A DNA stretch of 64,000 bases, from assembly GCF_016634425.1 (NCBI RefSeq), contig NZ_JAEPES010000001.1, forward strand, positions 1,061,183-1,125,182. Direction: 5' to 3'. This stretch comes from Lacisediminihabitans changchengi. Lineage in GTDB: Bacteria > Actinomycetota > Actinomycetes > Actinomycetales > Microbacteriaceae. The notes beneath the pieces are model-generated. The model had not been told where the DNA came from. It did not search any database and saw nothing but the letters and a program-made list of their open reading frames with translations. Made by a program: the position numbers and the translations under genes. Position 1 is the stretch's first letter, and each line of letters opens with the position of its first letter. Below, piece after piece: positions 25,226 to 33,512 of the stretch.

Positions 25226-25498
25226 GATTTGTGGTGTCGAGTAACGATCGTTTGAGGACGGGTCGACAGGTTTATCGGAATTGCTGTTCACAAGATGCTT
25301 AAACTACTGTCCAATAGTTCGCCCGAAATCAGCTTTGCCCAAACCTTCTACTATCGACAGGGCTTTTAACACCGTTTTCGGCAGAGGCGCGCTGATCCAG
25401 GTTTTTCATAGGTCCCCACAAGAGCGGACTGCGATGATTCGTCATACCCGCAATGATGTGAGTGTGAGAATTTCTCTCACTAAGACAAGGGGTGTCAG
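25226..25498 (+). promoter_or_regulatory. Leader region of the secreted-protein/ABC operon with a dyad
   Basis: No gene seen in this 273-bp stretch, which is visibly richer in A/T than the chromosome around it. A perfect dyad GTGAGA-ATTTC-TCTCAC lies at 25464-25480, directly before the AAGGGG ribosome site (about 25486-25491) of the gene at 25499. It could be a repressor operator or a hairpin that modulates translation. Confidence 0.45.
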
Positions 25499-25909
25499 AT
25501 GTTGAAAAGGAAGTTAGCGACGGTGCTAATCACCGCCACACTTGCGCTTGGAGGCGTCGTCGGAGGCGCCAGCGCTGCGTTCGCCGGCCAGCCCGATGGC
25601 TGCGATGTGTATCCGGGTGTCCCGCACCTGTCGGGCGTGAACATCACCGGGTCCGGTTCGGGATCGTGCCTTACGGCGAAGACCTTCGCGTTCGTGTACG
25701 AGGTCCACAAGAGCTTCGGTGTCACGAACCCGACGGTTCTGCGTTCGCAGACCGCTTCGAAGACCGCCACGAGTTGGTCAACGTCCGCGACGGGATGCGA
25801 CACGCAGCCGGGTTACGCGTCGCAGAAGTTCTTCGGCCAGGCGCAGTTCTACGGCCAGGAATACAAGACCACCGGCAACTCAGGCAACCTGAGCTCCTGC
25901 CACACTTGA
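25499..25909 (+). CDS. Secreted four-cysteine protein of unknown function
   Basis: 136 residues from ATG 25499 with AAGGGG 7 nt upstream. Residues 1-30 are a clear Sec signal peptide (KRK, a hydrophobic core, cleavage after ASAAFAG or nearby). The mature part, about 106 residues, is polar and Gly/Ser/Thr-rich with exactly four cysteines (in DGCDV, GSCLTAK, TGCDTQ, SSCHT), enough for two disulfides. Its stop overlaps the TTG start of an ABC ATPase gene, and two membrane proteins follow. The arrangement resembles operons for secreted bacteriocin-like proteins with an ABC self-protection or export system. I see no lactococcin-972 motif and recognise no family. Confidence 0.75.
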   Translation: MLKRKLATVLITATLALGGVVGGASAAFAGQPDGCDVYPGVPHLSGVNITGSGSGSCLTAKTFAFVYEVHKSFGVTNPTVLRSQTASKTATSWSTSATGCDTQPGYASQKFFGQAQFYGQEYKTTGNSGNLSSCHT

Positions 25910-26664
25910 TCCAACACGTATCGGCGACAGATTTCTCGGTGGCCTATCGGGGAAAGAAGACCCCAGCCATCGACAACCTTTCCGTTGGGTTCGGCGACGG
26001 AGTGACCTCCGTTGTCGGGCCCAACGGGTCCGGCAAGTCCACTCTCTTCAGGTCGCTCGTGACCTTGCAACGTCGCTACGCCGGCCAACTGTCGGTGCTG
26101 GGTCACGACCTCCACGACACGTCCAGCCTCCTGGAAGTGCGACGCCGCATCGGGTACCTCCCGCAGGATTTTGACTTCACACCGTCGTTCACCGTTCACG
26201 AGTTCGTGTCGTACGTCGCCTGGCTCAAACGCGTCTCAAATCCGGCTAACGCGATCAACGAAGCCATCGCAGCCGTCGGCCTGACAGAACAACGCGACGT
26301 TCGCCTGGGTCGCCTATCTGGCGGAATGCGCCGCCGCGCTGGCATCGCACAAGCGATCGTCAACAGCCCCGAGCTGCTACTTCTCGATGAACCAACAGCC
26401 GGCCTAGACCCCGAGCAGCGGATCAACTTTCGCCAGCTCATTCGCGATCTGGGAACAGTTCGTGGCGTCATCACCAGCACTCATCTCATCGAAGATGTCC
26501 GCGCAGCTTCAAACCACGTCATCGTGCTCAGCCTTGGCCGACTGGCCTTCAATGGATCCGTCGATGACCTCGAGCTCCGGGCCCGCGAAGGAAGCGTCGG
26601 AGACACCCCCTTGGAGCGCGCTTACACCGAGGTCTTGAAAAACGGGTCCGGGGCCGACCTGTGA
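25906..26664 (+). CDS. ABC transporter ATP-binding protein
   Basis: 252 residues starting at TTG 25906, which overlaps the previous stop (TTGA). The frame is open back to 25492 but only as an overlap with the secreted-protein gene, and no ATG/GTG lies before the domain begins (TDFSVAYRGKKTPAIDNLSV). Walker A GPNGSGKS, Q-loop YLPQDFDF, signature LSGGMRRRAGIAQ, Walker B LLLLDEPTAGLDP and the switch His in ITSTHLIEDV are all present, so it should hydrolyse ATP. It matches single-domain ATPases that pair with a separate membrane subunit, here the next gene. Confidence 0.9.
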   Translation: MIQHVSATDFSVAYRGKKTPAIDNLSVGFGDGVTSVVGPNGSGKSTLFRSLVTLQRRYAGQLSVLGHDLHDTSSLLEVRRRIGYLPQDFDFTPSFTVHEFVSYVAWLKRVSNPANAINEAIAAVGLTEQRDVRLGRLSGGMRRRAGIAQAIVNSPELLLLDEPTAGLDPEQRINFRQLIRDLGTVRGVITSTHLIEDVRAASNHVIVLSLGRLAFNGSVDDLELRAREGSVGDTPLERAYTEVLKNGSGADL

Positions 26665-27935
26665 TTTCGCTCCACCTACGCCGCTCTCTGTTTGTCATCG
26701 GCGCGCCGGTCCTGGCGATCCTCGGATCGCTGGTCGCGATTTATGGTTCCTTCCCTCGACTCGGCTACTGGCCCGATGCAGCAGGAGCATTGTTCGCCTC
26801 GGCGAGTATCCTTTCCCCCTTTGTCGCGGGCGCTTCAGCGTGGGACGGATTACGGGAGCGCCGGCATCGCGGTGCCCCACTGCTCATGACCGCCGCGAGA
26901 CACTGGTCTGATGTCTTTCGACCTCAGATGATCGCCGATCTACTGTGGGCGGTCGCAATCTTCGTGGTTGTGCTCGTGGCGGAGTCCATTCGCACAGTCT
27001 TGGCTGGTGGCGCAGGAGCCCCGACGCCCGTCCTCTGGCTCGTTGCATTAGCCGTTGTTGCGGGCTTTTCCGCCCTTGGCTCAGTTCTTGCCGCCGTGAT
27101 CCGTCACTGGGTGGCAGTGCCGATCGCTGCAACCCTCGGCGTGGTCGCCTACGCGCTGAGCGCCGTTCGCGTAGACCAATTCTTCTTGCCGGGCCTGAAT
27201 CCTCTGGACGGCTACGTCTCGATCGACTACAACCTGCCGAACACCGCGATGTTTCTCGGTCAGGCTCTCGTGGCGATTGCTGCGCCAGCTCTTCTTGTCA
27301 CAGGCATCACCCTCGCATCTCGTGCAAACCGTCTTTTTGCCACATGCGGAGCAGCGCTGAGTGTGGCCGTCTTAGCGCTCGGACTCGGCATCGTGGCCGG
27401 ACAGGAAGCTCGCTACAGCGTGCAAGAGCCAATGAGCCAAGCCGGCGAAATCACAATAACCGGTGGAAAGCCTCTCCTTACCGTGAAGATACTTCCCCAG
27501 TACAAAACCATCAGCCAAGACCTGCTCAGGCGATGGAGCCGCCTGGCGGCGATCACCAGCAAAAGCCCCCTGGCGTTCGATCACCTCGAACAAGTTCCCG
27601 ACAACCATGGTGACGCCGTGCCGAGATTCGGCCGCCTTTACCTCAACCCGTCCTCGACAGACCCCGCGGAAGATTCAATTCAAAGCGCGCTAACCGACAT
27701 CGACATCTGTTCCACCAAAAGCGACGCCACCCAGCAAGGGATCAGCAACGATATCGCGGTCAACTTCTGGCTGCAGGACGTCCGTAGCCAACAAGGGACA
27801 ACCATCGGCATCGCCCAAACTAGGGACAACATCAACTACCTCTTCAACTTGTCGCCCGCCGAGGGCCGTGAGTGGTTCGCAAAACACGCGCGCGAGTATA
27901 CGAGCTGCACTCTCTCCAACACAGACTTCCAGTAG
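26661..27935 (+). CDS. ABC-type membrane subunit with large extracytoplasmic domain
   Basis: 424 residues from GTG 26661, overlapping the ATPase gene as GTGA. Six or so membrane helices occupy residues 1-250. The last 170 residues, after the GLGIVAGQEARYSV segment, form a soluble domain without recognised motifs. This fits a permease-like partner of the ATPase. The domain may contact the secreted four-cysteine protein outside the cell, which is inference. No confident family assignment beyond ABC-2-like membrane protein. Confidence 0.7.
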   Translation: MISLHLRRSLFVIGAPVLAILGSLVAIYGSFPRLGYWPDAAGALFASASILSPFVAGASAWDGLRERRHRGAPLLMTAARHWSDVFRPQMIADLLWAVAIFVVVLVAESIRTVLAGGAGAPTPVLWLVALAVVAGFSALGSVLAAVIRHWVAVPIAATLGVVAYALSAVRVDQFFLPGLNPLDGYVSIDYNLPNTAMFLGQALVAIAAPALLVTGITLASRANRLFATCGAALSVAVLALGLGIVAGQEARYSVQEPMSQAGEITITGGKPLLTVKILPQYKTISQDLLRRWSRLAAITSKSPLAFDHLEQVPDNHGDAVPRFGRLYLNPSSTDPAEDSIQSALTDIDICSTKSDATQQGISNDIAVNFWLQDVRSQQGTTIGIAQTRDNINYLFNLSPAEGREWFAKHAREYTSCTLSNTDFQ

Positions 27936-28534
27936 TGCTGAGCTATCTACGGAGCCGTACCTTCGGGTGGACAATCCTCGCCGTCGTGATCATCGACTTA
28001 CTTCTTGGCGCATTTGCGACTCCGGCGATCGTGATCACCCACGGAAACGACGTCTCGGAAATTCCTTTACTGGTCATCTTCCAGTTCCTGCCCGTGGCCT
28101 TCTGCCTCTACGGCCTGGGCACAAGCGGAGCAGGCATCGAGGCCACATCTGCGCGCCGAATCTGGACACTGCGATGCATCACCGCATTGACGTTGAGCGC
28201 ACTCATGATCGGCCTAAGCGCGCTCGAGTCACTCCGGATAGGCGCCCCGGGGTCACTGGGCATCTTCGCCCCGGTCCGTGCAGAGATTGGCCTCATCGGC
28301 GTAGGTCTTCTGTCAACGATGATCCTCGATCGACGGATCGCCGGCATCGTGCCAATCGTCTTCGTGCTTCTGCCGGTCGTCGTATTTCCGCGACCGGATC
28401 TTGGCGGACAATTTTGGGGCTTCGTAATGTTCGACACCAACTCAGCCGCATCCTGGACCGTGGCGATCGCACTCTGGTTCATGGGGATGGTGGGCTACAC
28501 CGCTTTCTTCCGGGAGGCGCGGCTGGCGATATAG
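27935..28534 (+). CDS. Polytopic membrane protein of the ABC operon
   Basis: 199 residues from GTG 27935, which shares one base with the previous stop (TAGTG). Six hydrophobic segments (starting WTILAVVIIDLLLGAFATPA) and no soluble domain. No family recognised. By position it is a second membrane subunit or an immunity-type protein for the product of 25499. It is the last gene before the left end of the nested tni element. Confidence 0.65.
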   Translation: MLSYLRSRTFGWTILAVVIIDLLLGAFATPAIVITHGNDVSEIPLLVIFQFLPVAFCLYGLGTSGAGIEATSARRIWTLRCITALTLSALMIGLSALESLRIGAPGSLGIFAPVRAEIGLIGVGLLSTMILDRRIAGIVPIVFVLLPVVVFPRPDLGGQFWGFVMFDTNSAASWTVAIALWFMGMVGYTAFFREARLAI

Positions 28535-28689
28535 CGCTGACCTTCGGCTGGGCTATGACTCGCGCGGGGGGTCGGACTGAGGAGCACTTCAATCTGGACG
28601 TTCGTGCCGCTCTCGTCGTCCGTCTGCCACATGCGGATGCGCAGGTGGCCGGAAACGATCGTTCGCGAGACAGTTTCGGACTGCTTCGC

Positions 28690-28783
28690 TGTCGATGTCT
28701 GGGAATTCGAGCACGGGATCTTGCGTGGTCCCGGGGCTTGTGCGCGATTTGATGGACATCTAGATGTTCGTGATTGTGTGCAC
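28690..28783 (+). repeat. Left end repeats (TniA-type sites) of the tni element
   Basis: Two 21-bp sites in the same orientation: 28694-28714 starting GATGTCTGGGA and ending GAGCAC, and 28763-28783 starting GATGTTCGTGA and ending GTGTGCAC. The second matches the outer right-end site (35281-35301) at 18 of 21 positions, the first at 15 of 21. The terminal TGTC begins at 28690. The rest of the 28535-28827 gap shows no gene. Confidence 0.7.
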
Positions 28784-28827
28784 TATCTTCGACTTCGAAC
28801 CAGGGTTTCTTCGCGGTGAGGTCGGAG

Positions 28828-30501
28828 ATGGATGAGTCGGAGCAGTTCGAGGTCGAACGCGGAGTCCTGACGTCATCCGCCGCGTCGTGGAGTGTCGCGG
28901 TTCATCGGGCCGGGGTGATCAGCGAGCTGGCGTGTCATGAGAACGCTGGTGCTGACCGGGTGGACGAAGCGGCTGCTGCTCTGGGGCTGTCTCGCCGATA
29001 CGTTTACGAGTTCCTGCGTCGATGGCGTGCAGGCGACGGCGTCGCCTCGGATTTGTTGCCTGGTCGTCGTGGTGCTCCCGCCGGCGGCCGGCACCTGCCG
29101 GCAGCCGTGGAGGACATCCTCAGTGAGGCAATTCGGACGCATTACCTGACCAGGCAGAGGCGCAGCGTGGCGGCGGTGTACCGGGAGGTTGCCCGGTTGT
29201 GCCGTCTCCGGGGTCTTCCGGTCCCGTCGCGCGGGAGCCTTGTGCGGCGGATCGGCCAGATCGATCCGGTGAAGCAGGTCGACCGACGGGACGGCGCCGA
29301 TGCGGTGCGTGCCCGTCAGAGTGCGGGTGGGGTGGTGCCACCGGTCCGGCATGTACTGGATCAGGTGCAAATCGATCACACTCCGGTGGATGTCATCGTC
29401 GTCGACGAACGCCACCGCCTCCCGATCGGCCGCCCGTACGTCACGGTCGGGATCGACGTCTACAGCCGCAGCATTGTCGGGCTGGTGGTGACGTTGGAGG
29501 CCCCGTCAGCCCTGTCGGCCGGGTTGTGTCTGTCGAACATGGTTACGGACAAACGGGACTGGTTGGAGCGGCTCGGAGCTGACGTGTCGTGGCCGATGAG
29601 CGGGAAACCGGCGGAGCTGTACCTGGATAATGCGGCCGAGTTCCACAGTGAGGCCCTCCGTCGTGGGTGTGAGCAGCACGGCATCCGGCTGCGGTACCGG
29701 CCGCCGGGGCAGCCGCACTACGGCGGCATCGTGGAGCGGGTCATCGGCACGATGATGAAAACGGTCCACGAACTCCCCGGGACGACGTTCTCCAACCCGC
29801 AAGAGCGGGGCAGGTACGACTCCGAGAAGACGGCAGCGTTGACGCTCAAGGAATTGGAGCGGTGGCTGGTGCTCGCGATCGCGAGCTACCACGGCAGCGT
29901 GCACGGGGGAATCGGCCGGACACCCGTGGGCCGGTGGAACGCAGGGCTGGCCGAGATGGCCCCGGTCGTGGTGGTGAACCCGGCCGCGTTCCTGATCGAC
30001 TTCCTCCCTGTCATCCGCCGGACCCTGACCCGGTCGGGATTCACCATCGACCACGTCCAGTACTTTTCCGATGCCTTGAAGCCGTGGATTGCGAGGCGGG
30101 AGAAGTTGGGCCGGTTCGTGATCCGGCGAGATCCCCGGGACATCAGCCGCGTGTGGGTCCTGGACCCGGAGGGAACCGAGTACATGCCGGTCCCGTATCG
30201 GCGGTTGTCGCACCCGCCGGTGACCGTTTGGGAGCAGAAGGCCGCTGTAGCTGCGCTCCGGGCGGAAGGGCGGGCGGACGTGGACGAAGAAGCACTTTTC
30301 CGTCAGATCGAGCTCATGCGCGACGTCGTGACAGCCGCTGCCCGGACGACGAAACGCGCGCGGCGTGATACCGAGCGGCGCACCACCACGCCTTCGGCGC
30401 CCCGCACTTCAACTGCGGCGCTTATCCCACCTATAGAAGTGAACGAGGACCCGAGCTCGCCGGAGGCGGCGGCGCCCTTTGCGGAGATCGAGGAGTGGTG
30501 A
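28828..30501 (+). CDS. tniA: TniA-type DDE transposase
   Basis: 557 residues from ATG 28828 behind GGAG; earlier in-frame starts exist but are less well placed. An N-terminal helix-turn-helix (DEAAAALGLSRRYVYEFLRR) precedes an rve integrase core with Asp183 (QIDHTP), Asp267 (LYLDNAAEF) and Glu303 (GIVERVIGTM), a D-x35-E spacing. A Mu-type C-terminal beta domain with ISRVWVLDPEGTEYMPVPYR follows, then a flexible charged tail. Same family as the transposases of Tn5053/Tn402 and TnsB of Tn7. It should bind the 21-bp end repeats and join them to target DNA together with TniB and TniQ. Confidence 0.93.
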   Translation: MDESEQFEVERGVLTSSAASWSVAVHRAGVISELACHENAGADRVDEAAAALGLSRRYVYEFLRRWRAGDGVASDLLPGRRGAPAGGRHLPAAVEDILSEAIRTHYLTRQRRSVAAVYREVARLCRLRGLPVPSRGSLVRRIGQIDPVKQVDRRDGADAVRARQSAGGVVPPVRHVLDQVQIDHTPVDVIVVDERHRLPIGRPYVTVGIDVYSRSIVGLVVTLEAPSALSAGLCLSNMVTDKRDWLERLGADVSWPMSGKPAELYLDNAAEFHSEALRRGCEQHGIRLRYRPPGQPHYGGIVERVIGTMMKTVHELPGTTFSNPQERGRYDSEKTAALTLKELERWLVLAIASYHGSVHGGIGRTPVGRWNAGLAEMAPVVVVNPAAFLIDFLPVIRRTLTRSGFTIDHVQYFSDALKPWIARREKLGRFVIRRDPRDISRVWVLDPEGTEYMPVPYRRLSHPPVTVWEQKAAVAALRAEGRADVDEEALFRQIELMRDVVTAAARTTKRARRDTERRTTTPSAPRTSTAALIPPIEVNEDPSSPEAAAPFAEIEEW

Positions 30502-30502
30502 C

Positions 30503-31408
30503 GTGGATGATGACCTGGTCGACCTGACCCACCTGACCGAGACCGCGCAACGTGTCGCCCGACTACCGGCGGAGGAACGCCTCGCCCATATCCGGTCTGA
30601 CCGGTGGATCGGCTACACCCGCGCCGTCGACGCTCTGGCCCGCCTGGAAGGGTTGTTCGAGTGGCCGCGGAAACAGCGAATGCCGAACCTGCTGCTGGTG
30701 GGGCCGACGAATAACGGCAAGTCGATGATCGTCGAGAAGTTCTACCGAACCCACCTGCCGGTGTCGCTCCCTGACCGAGAGCAGATCCCTGTACTGGTGG
30801 TGCAGATGCCCTCCGACCCCACGGTCATTCGTTTCTACGTCTCCCTCCTGGGCACGATGGGTGCACCGCTTCGCCCCCGGCAGCGGCTCGCGGAACTCGA
30901 ACAAGTCGCCCTGGGGCTTCTGCGAGACGTCGGTGTGAAGGTCCTCGTCATCGACGAACTCCACAACGTCCTTTCCGGGACCGGACCCGTCCGTCGGGAG
31001 TTTCTTAACCTGCTCCGGTTCCTGGGCAACGAACTGCGCATTCCCCTTGTTGGTGTGGGGACTCGAGATGCGTATCTCGCTATCCGGTCCGATGACCAAC
31101 TCGAGAACCGGTTCGAACCCTTCACCCTTCCCCGATGGGAACCGGACACCGAAACCCGCGCCCTCTTGGCAAGCTTCGCGGCGTCTTTCCCGCTCCGGCG
31201 CGCGTCGAACATCGCCACGACGGAGATGGCGACATACCTTCTGACTCGCAGCGAGGGCACTATCGGGGAACTGACCAGGCTTCTCACCGACGCCGCGATC
31301 GCCGCCGTGGACTCCGGCGAGGAGAGCATCAACACCAAGACCCTGCTCATGGCGGACTACGCCGGCCCCACCGAACGACGGCGACTCTTCGAACGAGAAC
31401 TCGGATGA
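30503..31408 (+). CDS. tniB: TniB-type AAA ATPase transposition protein
   Basis: 301 residues from GTG 30503, 1 nt after the tniA stop, with GAGGAG about 8 nt upstream inside tniA. Walker A GPTNNGKS at residues 67-74 and Walker B KVLVIDELHNVL near residue 150, with sensor-like VGVGTRDAYLAI. TniB is related to MuB and TnsC and regulates target choice for TniA. Overlaps tniQ by 4 nt. Confidence 0.93.
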   Translation: MDDDLVDLTHLTETAQRVARLPAEERLAHIRSDRWIGYTRAVDALARLEGLFEWPRKQRMPNLLLVGPTNNGKSMIVEKFYRTHLPVSLPDREQIPVLVVQMPSDPTVIRFYVSLLGTMGAPLRPRQRLAELEQVALGLLRDVGVKVLVIDELHNVLSGTGPVRREFLNLLRFLGNELRIPLVGVGTRDAYLAIRSDDQLENRFEPFTLPRWEPDTETRALLASFAASFPLRRASNIATTEMATYLLTRSEGTIGELTRLLTDAAIAAVDSGEESINTKTLLMADYAGPTERRRLFERELG

Positions 31409-32628
31409 AAGCCTTGACCCGGTGGCCGCGGCACCCGGAACCCGACGACGGGGAAGCGCTGTCGTCGTGGCTCACCCGCGTCGCGGCAGCGAACTGTTTG
31501 TCCCTGACTGAGCTGCTCGGCAACCTCAGCGACCCCACTTTCCAGACTCTCGGTCGGGAGTCCTCCGACCTGGATCGTGACCCGCCCCAAGAGTTCCTCG
31601 CCGAGATCTCGGGGCGCACTGGACGAACCGCCGAGCTGCTGCGTGCGATGACGCTCGCGGGACTTGTTCCGACGGTGATGGACACCCTGAACCCATCGGA
31701 TGACCCGGAGGTGTTTTCCCGCTACGTCCACCAGCACCAGATCCTCCTCACGCCACGGTCCATCCGGTCCCGGGCGACACCCGGCTGGCAGGCGTGGCTC
31801 CCATCGACGCCGCTGCGGCGGGCCTGCCCGGCCTGCGTCGCCGACACCGCCCCCACACCACGGTTGCGACTCCTGGGCCAACTTCCGCTCACCCTGACCT
31901 GCCCGGACCATGGCTGCTACCTCGAATCGATCGACGGCGTGTACGAGTCCCGCGTCCTATGGACCGACAGTCAACACGACCCACGGGACGCCCCACCTGC
32001 CATGAAAGCCATGGACCGGCGAACGCACGACGCCCTGAGGACCGGCGTGGTGACTCTTCCCAGGCGCGAGGTCACTGCTGCGGTCTGGTTCCGGCTGGTG
32101 CGGACCCTCCTCGACGAACTCGCCACCTTCCCCACCCACGCAGGCAGGTACAAGGCCACACTCCACGCCATCTGGGACCGCATCGGCGAGCCGCCACGCG
32201 CCGGCCAAATGATGTGGTGCACCTACGAAGCCCTCCGTCGCCCGAGGCAGGAAAAATTCCTCGAAGCTGCCGCCGCCGCGATCGACATGATCGAATCGGG
32301 AACAATCAAACCCGCCGGCGCGGACGGGCAACTTTTCCTACCACCGCCCCCACCGCCGACCGCTCGTCTTTCAACGACCGGCGGGCGGTGGCGTCGCGGC
32401 TTGAGCGAGATGAGTTCTGAAGAGCTGTGGCAAGAGGTACGGAAGAACTTCGTTAGAGCCATCTCCCTGGCCCGAAAAGACCCCGCAGCAGCCGACGAGC
32501 TTTTCCGGTTTCTTGCTTGGGGACCAGGAGGCACCGACAAGGCCCGCACGATCCTCGCCGACCTCAACATCACCGTTCCCAGTCCGTCACACAATAACGA
32601 TTCGGCCCCTTCACGGGTCATAGAATAA
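31405..32628 (+). CDS. tniQ: TniQ-family transposition protein
   Basis: 407 residues from ATG 31405, overlapping the tniB stop (ATGA). The N-terminal TniQ domain begins LTRWPRHPEPDDGEALSSWL, followed by a zinc-finger pattern with CPAC and CPDHGC near residues 130-175. TniQ is homologous to TnsD and takes part in target selection. An antisense frame and an upstream extension are ignored as shadows. No Cas genes are nearby, so this is not a CRISPR-guided system. Confidence 0.9.
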   Translation: MKALTRWPRHPEPDDGEALSSWLTRVAAANCLSLTELLGNLSDPTFQTLGRESSDLDRDPPQEFLAEISGRTGRTAELLRAMTLAGLVPTVMDTLNPSDDPEVFSRYVHQHQILLTPRSIRSRATPGWQAWLPSTPLRRACPACVADTAPTPRLRLLGQLPLTLTCPDHGCYLESIDGVYESRVLWTDSQHDPRDAPPAMKAMDRRTHDALRTGVVTLPRREVTAAVWFRLVRTLLDELATFPTHAGRYKATLHAIWDRIGEPPRAGQMMWCTYEALRRPRQEKFLEAAAAAIDMIESGTIKPAGADGQLFLPPPPPPTARLSTTGGRWRRGLSEMSSEELWQEVRKNFVRAISLARKDPAAADELFRFLAWGPGGTDKARTILADLNITVPSPSHNNDSAPSRVIE

Positions 32629-32705
32629 GTGAGTGGTTAGGTGACACGCGGACGTGGCTGGCTCCCAGCTGGCCGTCGTGTCACTTATTCGAACGTATAA
32701 GTGAC
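32629..32705. other. Putative res site of the tni element
   Basis: A dyad GTCACTTAT-8 bp-ATAAGTGAC (9-bp perfect arms) spans 32680-32705. A related half-site pair with AATAAGTGAG and GGTGACACG lies at about 32625-32647. Two dyads between tniQ and tniR are what a serine resolvase needs for cointegrate resolution. Confidence 0.65.
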
Positions 32706-32718
32706 TGGAGGCACGGCC

Positions 32719-33348
32719 ATGCTCGTGGGGTACATGCGCGTGTCGAAAGCTGACGGATCACAGAGCACTGATCTGCAAAGGGACTCGCTGCTTGCTGCCG
32801 GCGTTCTGCCCGCCCAGCTCTACGAAGAGCATGCCTCCGGGAAGAAGGACGATCGGCCAGAGCTGCTGGCTTGCCTAAAAGGATTGCGTACCGGCGATAC
32901 CCTGCTCGTATGGAAACTTGACCGCCTCGGCCGAGACCTTCGCCATCTCGTTAACACCGTCCATGACCTGACCGAGGCGGGCATCGGGTTGAGAGTGCTC
33001 ACTGGCCAAGGCGCTTCGATCGACACCACCACCTCTTCAGGAAAACTGGTCTTCGGCATCTTCGCAGCCCTTGCCGAGTTCGAGCGGGAACTTATTTCCG
33101 AACGCACCCTGGCTGGGCTTGCTTCTGCCCGAGCCCGCGGACGCAACGGCGGACGACCATACAAGATGACGCCGGCGAAGCTCCGACTCGCCATCGCCTC
33201 GATGGGGAAGAAAGACACCAAAGTCGGCGAACTTTGCAGGGAGCTCGGTATTACCCGGCAAACGCTTTACCGGCACGTTTCCCCGACCGGAACGCTTCGA
33301 CCAGACGGCGAGAAGCTGATCGAAAAAAATCGAAATACCCATCGCTGA
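32719..33348 (+). CDS. tniR: TniR serine resolvase
   Basis: 209 residues from ATG 32719 with GGAGG 7 nt upstream; GTG 32701 is in frame but lies inside the res dyad. Catalytic Ser9 in GYMRVSKADG, with arginines in LDRLGRDLRHL and EFERELISERT. A C-terminal helix-turn-helix (GELCRELGITRQTLYRHV) completes the resolvase/invertase layout. It resolves cointegrates made by TniABQ at the adjacent res site. Confidence 0.92.
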   Translation: MLVGYMRVSKADGSQSTDLQRDSLLAAGVLPAQLYEEHASGKKDDRPELLACLKGLRTGDTLLVWKLDRLGRDLRHLVNTVHDLTEAGIGLRVLTGQGASIDTTTSSGKLVFGIFAALAEFERELISERTLAGLASARARGRNGGRPYKMTPAKLRLAIASMGKKDTKVGELCRELGITRQTLYRHVSPTGTLRPDGEKLIEKNRNTHR

Positions 33349-33512
33349 CATCAGCGCCCCGTTTGGGGGAGTTGAACCGCTGGCTCATCGCTGTCAAGCT
33401 GCAAATTCTTGAGGTGATTGTTTAGCAAGACTCAAATCAAAGCCACTCGTCCCACTGCGCGTGTTGTCATCGTGCCCAATCAGCCTGAACTGGCCAAAAC
33501 GAAAGCTGCGCA

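Noticed and set aside
25499..25909. Lactococcin-972-type bacteriocin
   Set aside because: Operon layout is similar, but the mature protein has four cysteines and none of the lactococcin-972 aromatic/Gly patterns that I know.
28604..28819. 71-codon frame before tniA
   Set aside because: It runs through the tni left-end repeats and has no ribosome site or motif.
31405..32628. CRISPR-guided transposon because of TniQ
   Set aside because: No cas genes or CRISPR array in the window; TniQ with TniA, TniB and TniR is the ordinary Tn402-like set.
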